Source: Bordetella parapertussis (GTDB lineage: Bacteria; Pseudomonadota; Gammaproteobacteria; Burkholderiales; SG8-41). Taken from it: a stretch of DNA of 12,389 bases. The stretch is from contig CAMBCD010000044.1 of assembly GCA_945863085.1 (NCBI GenBank), positions 1-12,389 on the forward strand, given 5' to 3'. The notes beneath the pieces are model-generated. The model saw only the letters and a list, made by a program, of their open reading frames with translations, was not told where the DNA came from and ran no database searches. Positions 6,965 to 12,389 of this stretch are shown here, piece by piece; position 1 is the stretch's first letter; each line of letters opens with the position of its first letter. The translations under genes and the position numbers were made by a program.

Positions 6965-6990
6965 ACCGCATTCCTGCGGTCACTGACCGC
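6965..6990 (+). promoter_or_regulatory. Two mutually exclusive hairpins in the ribBA leader
   Basis: ACCGCA (6965-6970) pairs perfectly with TGCGGT (6975-6980) around a TTCC loop. GCGGTC (6976-6981) pairs perfectly with GACCGC (6985-6990) around an ACT loop; as DNA this second element is a 15-bp palindrome with one central base. The shared strand 6976-6980 can be in only one hairpin. The second ends 2 nt before the ATG at 6993, and no normal ribosome binding site is visible. There is no T-run, so neither is an ordinary terminator, and the leader is too short for an FMN riboswitch. Function not known. Confidence 0.5.
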
Positions 6991-6992
6991 TC

Positions 6993-8243
6993 ATGACCGA
7001 CCGTAAAACAAGCGCTCAGAACATCGAACAGATCCTGCCCGACGTACGACGCGGGCAGATGGTGATCCTCGTCGACAGCGAGGACCGCGAGAACGAAGGC
7101 GACCTGTTTGTTGCGGCGGAACGCGCGACACCCGAAGCCATCAATTTCATGGCCAGCCAGGGCCGCGGCCTGATTTCACTGGCGCTGACCGAAGACCGTC
7201 TGCGCACGCTGGGCCTGTCATTGATCACCGACGACACCGGCAATCAATCCAAATTCGGCACAGCTTTCGCGACACCGATCGACGCACGTGAGGGTGTGGG
7301 TTCAGGCATGTCGGCGCAGGACCGCGCGCGCACCATCGCGGTTGCGATCGCCGACAACGCCAAACCCGCAGACCTGATTCGTCCCGGTCGCCTGCAGACG
7401 CTGCGTGCGCTGGATGGCGGCGTGCTGGTGCGGCACGGCCATACCGAAGCGGCAGTGGACCTCGCGCGGCTCGCCGGATTCAAACCCGCCGGCGTGATCT
7501 GCGAAATCATGAATCCCGACGGCAGCATGGCGCGCATGCCTGACCTGGAACGTTTTGCCGGACAGCATGGCATTCGCATCGTGAAGATCAGTGATCTTGT
7601 CGCCTACCGTGACAAAGAACGCGAAATCCGCCGCAAGGCCGAAACGGTGCTGCCGACCAGCAAGGCCGGCGAGTTCAAAATGATCGTTTACGCCGACAAC
7701 CTCGAAACCACGCTCTATGTCGCACTGGTCAAGGGTGAGATCAAGCCCGGTGAACCGGCGCTGGTGCGCCTGCATTCACAATGCCTGACGGGTGACGTCT
7801 TCGGTTCCGAGCGCTGCGACTGCGGCGAACAGCTCGACGCCGCGATGGGCATGATCGAAAAAGCCGGCAGCGGTGTGCTGGTCTATATGTTCGACGAAGG
7901 CCGTGGTATCGGTTTACTGAACAAGATCCGCGCCTATGCGCTGCAGGACCAGGGCCAGGACACCGTCGAGGCCAACCACGCGCTGGGTTTTGCCGCAGAC
8001 ATGCGCGACTACAGTGCCGGTGCACACATCCTCTCCGATCTCGGCGCCCGCGAAGTGCGGCTGATGACCAATAACCCGGACAAGGTTGCTGCGCTGGAGG
8101 ATTACGGTTTGAAGGTGGTCGAGCGGGTTGCTGTCGAAGTGCCGCCGCGAGAGGCCAATCGGCGGTATCTGGATACCAAGCGCAGCAAGTTCGGGCATTT
8201 GCTGGCTATGGTCGGCGGGGAATCGGAAACACCAGAAAAATAA
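6993..8243 (+). CDS. ribBA: Bifunctional 3,4-dihydroxy-2-butanone-4-phosphate synthase / GTP cyclohydrolase II
   Basis: This 416-aa fusion supplies both branches of riboflavin synthesis. Residues 1-205 are the RibB domain (ribulose 5-phosphate to 3,4-dihydroxy-2-butanone 4-phosphate): [11 protein letters not shown] (28-38), S-A-Q-D-R-A-R-T-I (107-115), [11 protein letters not shown] (147-157). Residues 215-400 are the RibA domain (GTP to the diaminopyrimidine precursor): zinc cysteines C264, C275 and C277 in [14 protein letters not shown], then [18 protein letters not shown] and T-V-E-A-N. Both halves look catalytically complete. Two spots deviate: E-G-V-G-S-G-M-S where E-G-V-T-T-G-x-S is usual in RibB, and Y-M-F-D-E-G-R-G where Y-x-R-Q-E-G-R-G is usual in RibA. 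It may therefore be a second RibBA copy or a divergent lineage. The start at 6993 has no clear ribosome binding site. Confidence 0.93.
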   Translation: MTDRKTSAQNIEQILPDVRRGQMVILVDSEDRENEGDLFVAAERATPEAINFMASQGRGLISLALTEDRLRTLGLSLITDDTGNQSKFGTAFATPIDAREGVGSGMSAQDRARTIAVAIADNAKPADLIRPGRLQTLRALDGGVLVRHGHTEAAVDLARLAGFKPAGVICEIMNPDGSMARMPDLERFAGQHGIRIVKISDLVAYRDKEREIRRKAETVLPTSKAGEFKMIVYADNLETTLYVALVKGEIKPGEPALVRLHSQCLTGDVFGSERCDCGEQLDAAMGMIEKAGSGVLVYMFDEGRGIGLLNKIRAYALQDQGQDTVEANHALGFAADMRDYSAGAHILSDLGAREVRLMTNNPDKVAALEDYGLKVVERVAVEVPPREANRRYLDTKRSKFGHLLAMVGGESETPEK

Positions 8244-8245
8244 GA

Positions 8246-8257
8246 GCCCGTCGGCTG
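8246..8257 (-). terminator. Weak candidate terminator for the glycosylase-like gene
   Basis: Read on the minus strand, AGCC-GACG-GGCT is followed by CTTATTTTT. The stem is only 4 bp, and it lies in the 37-bp gap between the convergent stops of ribBA and the minus-strand gene. The T-run supports it; the short stem argues against it. Confidence 0.25.
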
Positions 8258-8280
8258 GGGTGCTTGGTTGGGTTGCGTCG

Positions 8281-8973
8281 TCACGATACTTGACGCCCAA
8301 TCATGCGGAAAATTTGGCTGGCCGCCATCACGCGTTCTTGCTGGACGGAAGTTGTTGCGACCTGAGCGCGATTCCAGACGATGAGATTGGGGAAGGATTT
8401 GCCGCCAAGGCCAAGAATTCTTGCAGCCTTTTTGCCCATTGCAATAATGACGCGCGGCTGAAGTTCCTCAATCAGCGGGTAGGCGTATTGCGTTGCCGCT
8501 TTTTTTCCAATTGCATCATCGAAATTTGATTCACTGCCGGTGCGCCACGGGAGGGCATTTGCATACGCAACATCTTCAAGTGACAGCCTGCCCGCACCAA
8601 TGACCTCAGAACAATGTCGTCGCCAGACAGGCCAAGACTGGCATACCGACTTGTAAGCATTTTGTGCTTCAACGAATGCGACTGGCGAGAGATTGTCAGC
8701 GAATTTATGCAACGCAGGCATCATGATCTGGTCTTGCCGGCTTCTCGACGCATTGTTTCCGTTGCCTGGGTTGATTCCGAGGAGCAGAACCCTGCTTTGA
8801 GGGAACTGAGTTCCTACATAACCAAACTGCGGGACGAGATCGTCCTTTGCGATCAAAGGCGCTCTACCTTGTGGTAAATCCGCATTTGCCTCGCCAAGAA
8901 AAGCTGCGCGACCAAGCTTTAGGGCATGCTTTGCTGTCTTGTAGCCGAGAGGCGAATCAGTTTCGGATGTCAT
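8281..8973 (-). CDS. Uracil-DNA glycosylase superfamily-like protein, function uncertain
   Basis: This 230-aa protein resembles the UDG-like superfamily. R-V-L-L-L-G-I-N-P-G-N-G (61-72) fits motif 1 (G-x-x-P-G), L-E-D-V-A-Y-A-N-A-L-P-W-R-T (132-145) fits the strand with a conserved Asn, and P-R-V-I-I-A-M-G-K-K-A-A-R-I-L (173-187) fits the G-x-x-A-x-x-x-L element. No H-P-S motif is seen in the C-terminal region, so glycosylase activity is not assured. It also lacks the four Fe-S cysteines of family 4. The start is the ATG at 8973; the longer frame opens with TTG inside the neighbouring gene. Base composition is lower than around it (29 of 60 G+C at 8641-8700, against 38 of 60 at 6061-6120), suggesting transfer. 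It lies downstream of hicAB on the same strand and could be a defence or repair cargo gene; that is inference. Confidence 0.6.
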   Translation of the reverse strand: MTSETDSPLGYKTAKHALKLGRAAFLGEANADLPQGRAPLIAKDDLVPQFGYVGTQFPQSRVLLLGINPGNGNNASRSRQDQIMMPALHKFADNLSPVAFVEAQNAYKSVCQSWPVWRRHCSEVIGAGRLSLEDVAYANALPWRTGSESNFDDAIGKKAATQYAYPLIEELQPRVIIAMGKKAARILGLGGKSFPNLIVWNRAQVATTSVQQERVMAASQIFRMIGRQVS

Positions 8974-9020
8974 AGATAAAAGTGCCGGGGTCAATTTCTT
9001 GTAGAGGCGCGCCCCCAGCC

Positions 9021-9449
9021 TCAACTCACCGCAATCTCAGCCCGCAGACCCAGGACGGCAAGCGCGCGCTCCAAGGCAACCACCTTGGTCTGGTGGTGAG
9101 GATCGAGCATGCGCCGCGCTTCCTTCTCATGAACATGCATGCGCCGCGCCAGTTCGGATTTGGATACGCCCTGTTCGCGCATGGCGAGATAGACCGCGGC
9201 CTTCAGAGCGGTGGTTACGGGTGTTGAAACCATGCGTTCCCCGCTTTTCGCGCGGGACGGGGCCGGAATATCAAGGGCATCTTCGATGCGCGCCTCGATT
9301 GCTGCCTGCAGGGCGCCCTCGGCTTCGGTCAGGGCTTCTTCGACGTTGTTGCCCTGTGTGATGGCCTCGGGGATATCCCGGAAGTTCACGACATAGCCGC
9401 CGTCCTTGCGATCACGGGTGAGTTTTGCGGGGTAGGTGAATTGCAGCAT
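9021..9449 (-). CDS. hicB: HicB-family antitoxin with helix-turn-helix
   Basis: This 142-aa protein has the HicB partially degraded RNase-H-like fold at residues 1-60 (Y-P-A-K-L-T-R-D-x-x-D-G-G-Y-V-V-N-F-R-D-I-P-E-A-I-T-Q-G, then E-A-L-x-E-A-x-x-A-L) and a C-terminal helix-turn-helix at about 94-117 (V-S-K-S-E-L-A-R-R-M-H-V-H-E-K-E-A-R-R-M-L-D). It should bind and neutralise HicA and, with its HTH, repress its own promoter. Its ribosome binding site AGGAG overlaps the hicA stop (TAAGGAG on the minus strand) and the gap is 10 nt, so the two are co-translated. Order is toxin first, antitoxin second, usual for hicAB. Confidence 0.93.
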   Translation of the reverse strand: MLQFTYPAKLTRDRKDGGYVVNFRDIPEAITQGNNVEEALTEAEGALQAAIEARIEDALDIPAPSRAKSGERMVSTPVTTALKAAVYLAMREQGVSKSELARRMHVHEKEARRMLDPHHQTKVVALERALAVLGLRAEIAVS

Positions 9450-9459
9450 TGACGGCTCC

Positions 9460-9675
9460 TTAGCGAAGATCCTGATCGGTCAGCCCGATTTGTTTGAGCA
9501 TCGCGTGATACGTTCCGGTTTTCAGTTCGTCCTTCGGATTGCGAACGACTGTTCGCCGGTCTCCAAGGATCAGTACACCGTGAGAACCCTTGCCGCGGTC
9601 GGCACGCCATTCGCAGATCAGGCCGGCCGCTTTTGCGTACTTTTGAACCTTGCGAATGAACTCGTTACCCCGCAT
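9460..9675 (-). CDS. hicA: HicA-family mRNA interferase toxin
   Basis: This 71-aa protein has the HicA double-stranded-RNA-binding-like fold. The catalytic histidine is H32 in R-G-K-G-S-H, followed by R-R-T-V-V-R-N-P-K-D-E-L-K-T-G-T, matching the family's P-x-H-x-x-E-L-x-x-G-T with Asn-Pro-Lys in place of the second histidine region. HicA cleaves mRNA and halts growth when not held by HicB. Start ATG 9675 has GGAG (complement of 9683-9686) 7 nt upstream. Length is normal or slightly long for the family. The frame is intact, so the module is probably functional. It sits between housekeeping genes with a low-GC neighbour, consistent with acquisition by transfer. Confidence 0.92.
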   Translation of the reverse strand: MRGNEFIRKVQKYAKAAGLICEWRADRGKGSHGVLILGDRRTVVRNPKDELKTGTYHAMLKQIGLTDQDLR

Positions 9676-9700
9676 CAGAGGACTCCGGATTCAGGAGAGC

Positions 9701-9729
9701 ATTATCGGACAATTTTGTCCGAATTCCAA
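9701..9729 (-). promoter_or_regulatory. hicAB promoter
   Basis: On the minus strand TTGGAA (complement of 9724-9729) and GATAAT (complement of 9701-9706) are separated by exactly 17 bp, a good sigma-70 arrangement. It lies 25 bp upstream of hicA, and an A/T-rich stretch lies further upstream at 9748-9788. Confidence 0.65.
9705..9722. promoter_or_regulatory. Palindromic operator inside the hicAB promoter
   Basis: TCGGACAA (9705-9712), TT, TTGTCCGA (9715-9722) is a perfect 8+8 bp inverted repeat filling the space between the -35 and -10 boxes. A protein bound here would block RNA polymerase. The HTH of HicB is the natural candidate, by analogy with autoregulated hicAB operons. Confidence 0.65.
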
Positions 9730-9791
9730 GGGTGATGCAAACGCGGGTAATTACGATTTAAGTATTTGTTTTTATTGTTATTTTTTGGCAA

Positions 9792-10454
9792 TCAAAATCG
9801 TCGTATCAAAGTCAAGGCCTGTCCATCCCGCTTCATCTCGGTGCGGTTCAGGAAACTCATCCCCAGCAGCGCAATCTTCAGGCCGTCGCCTTCCAGCACC
9901 ACGGCTTCGACGGCATGTAAGGTGATGTCGCCGACTTTGACGGTGTCCAGTGTGATTCTGTAAGCCACTGCGCGGCCGTTGGCGGTTTGTGTGAAACCGC
10001 GCTGGCCGTTGAGGTAGTTGATGCCCAATCGCCGCGCATCGGCACTGGGCAGTGCGATGGAGGTGGCCCCGGTGTCGACCAGGAAGGTCACCGTGCCGCC
10101 GTTGACCTGGCCCAGGGTCTGGTAATGGCCTTGTGCATCGGCGGTCAGGGTTACGGACGATCCGCTGCTGCTGGCGGCTGACAAGTCCGCGCCGCCGATC
10201 CGCATGCCTGATCCCAGTGCGAGGCTCCGCCGTTTGCCCTGGAATTCGATCACTGCGGCGCTGCTGTCGGCGCTGATCAGTTTGACGCCTTCCGGCGAAG
10301 TCTGTCCGGCGGACAACATGCGCGGTTTGCCACCGTTGATGACGAGTTGTGCCTTGCCGCCGAACAGCGCGGTGACGCTGATGTCCGCAGCCTGAGTTTG
10401 TGTTGCGCAGCACAGTAAAGCAGCCGCCAGTGTCTTAAGATACGCGCTTCGCAT
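9792..10454 (-). CDS. Retropepsin-like (clan AA) aspartic protease, secreted
   Basis: This 220-aa protein has a signal peptide at residues 1-22 (M-R-S-A-Y-L-K-T-L-A-A-A-L-L-C-C-A-T-Q-T-Q-A, cleaved before A-D-I-S). A retroviral-type protease domain lies at about 105-215. The catalytic triplet is D127-T-G-A-T in F-L-V-D-T-G-A-T-S-I-A-L-P, and the second family element is L-L-G-M-S-F-L-N-R (196-204). One domain means it must act as a dimer. The N-terminal 80 residues (G-G-K-A-Q-L-V-I-N-G-G-K-P-R) resemble the region preceding the protease in TIGR02281-type proteins. Its cell targets are not known. Start ATG 10454 has GGGGGA 7 nt upstream on the minus strand; the earlier start at 10493 would overlap the divergent gene and precede the signal peptide. 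Only 12 bp separate it from the amidotransferase. Confidence 0.9.
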   Translation of the reverse strand: MRSAYLKTLAAALLCCATQTQAADISVTALFGGKAQLVINGGKPRMLSAGQTSPEGVKLISADSSAAVIEFQGKRRSLALGSGMRIGGADLSAASSSGSSVTLTADAQGHYQTLGQVNGGTVTFLVDTGATSIALPSADARRLGINYLNGQRGFTQTANGRAVAYRITLDTVKVGDITLHAVEAVVLEGDGLKIALLGMSFLNRTEMKRDGQALTLIRRF

Positions 10455-10466
10455 CCGGATTCCCCC

Positions 10467-11180
10467 ATGAAGCCTATCGCCGTTTTTCGCCACTCGCCGA
10501 CCGAAGGGCCGGCTTATTTTGCCACGTACCTTGAACAGAAGAAGATTCCGTACCGCGTCATCAAACTGGATGCCGGAGAAGCGGTTCCGGCGGATGTGAC
10601 GGCATATTCAGGGCTGGTGTTCATGGGCGGGCCGATGAGCGTCAACGACGACCTGCCGTGGATCGCGCCGGTACTGGCCCTGATCCGCGACGCCGTGGCG
10701 CGCGACGTGCCGGTGCTGGGCCATTGCCTCGGCGGGCAGTTGATGGCCAAGGCGCTGGGCGCGCTGGTAACGCGTAATCCGGTCAAGGAAATCGGCTGGG
10801 GCGAGGTCAAGGTGCTCGACCAGCCCGCGGCAAAGCAGTGGCTGGGTAATGATCTCTCGTCATTCCTGTCTTTCCACTGGCATGGCGAAACCTTTGCGCT
10901 ACCGGAGGGTGCGACCCGCGTGATGGCCAGTGCCTGGTGTCCGAATCAGGGCTTTGCACTGGGCAAACATTTCGGCATGCAATGCCATGTCGAAATGACG
11001 GAAGAACTGATCCGCACCTGGTGTCAGGATTGGGCCAGCGAGGTGGAGGCATTGGCCGGGCGCGTGGCCTCGGTGCAGACGCCGGCGGAAATGGAGCAGG
11101 GCATCAGCGAAAAAGTGCGTGCGCTGAATGCGGTGGCGGCGCGGATTTACGATCGCTGGATTGCGGGGCTGGCCGTTTAA
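10467..11180 (+). CDS. Class I glutamine amidotransferase (GMP synthase-like)
   Basis: This 237-aa protein has the full glutaminase triad: C87 in V-L-G-H-C-L-G-G-Q, and H174 and E176 in M-Q-C-H-V-E-M-T-E-E. The oxyanion segment G-L-V-F-M-G-G-P-M-S-V-N-D is at 49-61, and F-H-W-H-G-E-T-F is at 136-143. It is a stand-alone glutaminase domain of the type often annotated as GMP synthase-like, but it has no synthase domain and is not GuaA. The amination partner or gamma-glutamyl substrate is unknown. The start at 10467 is 12 bp from the divergent protease, and no clear ribosome binding site precedes it on this strand. Its stop is 3 bp from the stop of chrA, which converges on it. Confidence 0.9.
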   Translation: MKPIAVFRHSPTEGPAYFATYLEQKKIPYRVIKLDAGEAVPADVTAYSGLVFMGGPMSVNDDLPWIAPVLALIRDAVARDVPVLGHCLGGQLMAKALGALVTRNPVKEIGWGEVKVLDQPAAKQWLGNDLSSFLSFHWHGETFALPEGATRVMASAWCPNQGFALGKHFGMQCHVEMTEELIRTWCQDWASEVEALAGRVASVQTPAEMEQGISEKVRALNAVAARIYDRWIAGLAV

Positions 11181-11183
11181 GGT

Positions 11184-12389
11184 TTAGCTGAGCAGCGTCC
11201 ACGCCGCACCCAGCAGGGCACAGGCCCCGATCACCGGCATGATGCCGATCTTGTAACGCCACAGTGCGATAAACGCGCCGAGGCCGATCACCAGCGACGG
11301 CCAGTCGAAGTGGCCTTTGAGGCCTTCTGGCCACAACACGTGATAGGCAAAAAACACCGCGAGGTTGAGGATCACGCCGACCACGGCGGCGGTGATGCCG
11401 GTCAGGGGTGCGGTGAATTTGAGGTCACCGTGCGTGGTTTCGACCAGCGGGCCGCCGAGAAGAATAAAAATGAAACTGGGAAGAAAGGTGAAATAAGTAA
11501 CGACGGTGGCCGCCAGCGCGCCCGCGAGGAACAGGTTGTCCGCACCGAGAAATTGTGTGGTCCAGCCGCCGACAAAAGCGACAAAGGCGACCACCATGAT
11601 CAGCGGTCCGGGCGTGGTTTCGCCCAGCGCCAAGCCGTCAATCATCTGCAGCGGCGTGACCCATTGGTACTGTTCGACGGCGGCCTGATAGACATAAGGC
11701 AGTACGGCATAGGCGCCGCCGAAGGTCAGCAGCGCCGCCTTGGTGAAAAACCAGCCCATCTGGCTTAAGGGGCTCTGCCAGCCGTAGACCGTCACCAGCA
11801 GCGCCATCGCACCGCCCCACAGCAACAGGCCGATCGCGAGCACGATGGCGAATCGTTTCCAGGTGAACAGTGCATGTTGTGGTGTCGGGGTTTCGTCGTC
11901 GATTACCGCGGCACCGTAACTTTTGCCGTCAGTGCCGTGGCCGCCACCGGTGGCGAACAATTTCGGCGCCACCTGACCACCGATGTAACCGATGATGCCG
12001 GCGCCGATGACGATTAACGGGAACGGCAGCTTCAGTGCAAACAGTGCGACAAACGCCGCCGCGGCAATGGCCCACAACGCACTGTTTTTCAGCGCCCGTG
12101 AACCGATGCGCAGTGCGGCGACCACGACAATGGCGGTGACCGCGGGTTTGATGCCGTAGAGGATGCCGGCGATCGCCGGTACGTCTCCCCAGACCAGATA
12201 GATCCAGGTCAGTGCAACAAGGATGAACAGCGAGGGCAGTACGAACAGCCCGCCGGCGACAATACCGCCCCAGGTGCGGTGCATCAGCCAGCCGATGTAG
12301 GTAGCGAGCTGCTGCGACTCCGGGCCGGGCAGCAGCATGCAATAGTTCAGCGCGTGCAAAAAGCGCTGCTCAGAAATCCAACGCTTTTC
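11184..12389 (-). CDS. chrA: Chromate transporter ChrA, N-terminus beyond the window
   Basis: The frame is open to the window edge; the first residues seen are E-K-R-W-I-S-E-Q-R-F-L-H-A-L-N-Y-C-M-L-L-P-G-P-E, the usual CHR-family segment after the missing first helix. About 400 residues are visible, mostly hydrophobic helices. Two CHR halves are present: L-L-P-G-P-E-S-Q-Q-L-A-T-Y-I-G-W in the first, and F-T-K-A-A-L-L-T-F-G-G-A-Y-A-V-L-P-Y-V with L-G-E-T-T-P-G-P-L-I-M in the second. They are joined by a hydrophilic linker (G-G-G-H-G-T-D-G-K ... D-D-E-T-P-T-P). This is the long two-domain type, an inner-membrane protein exporting chromate; some homologues carry other oxyanions. The apparent TTG start at 12359 is an artefact of the edge. 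Confidence 0.93.
   Translation of the reverse strand, partial: EKRWISEQRFLHALNYCMLLPGPESQQLATYIGWLMHRTWGGIVAGGLFVLPSLFILVALTWIYLVWGDVPAIAGILYGIKPAVTAIVVVAALRIGSRALKNSALWAIAAAAFVALFALKLPFPLIVIGAGIIGYIGGQVAPKLFATGGGHGTDGKSYGAAVIDDETPTPQHALFTWKRFAIVLAIGLLLWGGAMALLVTVYGWQSPLSQMGWFFTKAALLTFGGAYAVLPYVYQAAVEQYQWVTPLQMIDGLALGETTPGPLIMVVAFVAFVGGWTTQFLGADNLFLAGALAATVVTYFTFLPSFIFILLGGPLVETTHGDLKFTAPLTGITAAVVGVILNLAVFFAYHVLWPEGLKGHFDWPSLVIGLGAFIALWRYKIGIMPVIGACALLGAAWTLLS

Noticed and set aside
6931..6992. FMN riboswitch before ribBA
   Set aside because: The gap is 62 bp, less than half the size of an RFN element, and the conserved RFN segments are not seen.
9778..10413. 211-aa open frame on the minus strand
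   Set aside because: Arg/Gln/Pro/His-rich frame overlapping the aspartic protease, with no recognisable motif or signal peptide.

Overview
The window looks like the chromosome of a Gram-negative proteobacterium, most likely a betaproteobacterium. The basis is the GC-rich coding sequence, the linked order xseB-ispA-dxs-folE, a fused RibBA and a long ChrA chromate transporter. The assignment is inference from gene content; no rRNA or other marker gene is present. No tRNA, rRNA, CRISPR array or insertion sequence was seen.

Region 1 (1-3106, + strand) is the most interesting part. It holds the tail of an AhpD/carboxymuconolactone-decarboxylase-like (CMD) protein, a secreted DUF302 protein, a TetR-family regulator, and two genes each broken by a single in-frame TGA. 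Both TGAs fall exactly where the family has a redox cysteine: C-H-Y-TGA in the CxxC active site of the AhpD-like protein, and TGA-P-N-C in a protein related to the glycine/betaine/D-proline reductase selenoprotein B (GrdB/PrdB) family. In both, the frame stays open and conserved after the TGA. A hairpin whose loop lies about 22-25 nt from the TGA follows each, which is the spacing of bacterial SECIS elements. I therefore annotate two full-length selenoproteins side by side (204 and 406 aa), in a probable TetR-controlled redox operon. An automatic annotation would cut each into two genes.

Region 2 (about 3150-8243, + strand) is housekeeping. xseB (exonuclease VII small subunit), ispA (farnesyl diphosphate synthase), dxs (DXP synthase) and folE (GTP cyclohydrolase I) follow each other closely and are probably one transcription unit from a promoter near 3150. 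ribBA (riboflavin synthesis) follows with its own candidate promoter and a short leader in which two mutually exclusive hairpins can form just before the start codon. ispA and dxs act in the MEP/isoprenoid route. FolE and the RibA half of RibBA are both GTP cyclohydrolases, for folate or pterin and for flavin synthesis.

Region 3 (8244-9730, - strand) is accessory: a divergent uracil-DNA-glycosylase-like protein with visibly lower GC, and a hicAB toxin-antitoxin module whose promoter contains a perfect 8+8 bp palindrome between the -35 and -10 boxes.

Region 4 (9792-12389) holds a periplasmic retropepsin-like aspartic protease (-), a class I glutamine amidotransferase (+) starting only 12 bp away in the opposite direction, and the 3' part of a chromate transporter chrA (-) that runs off the window end.
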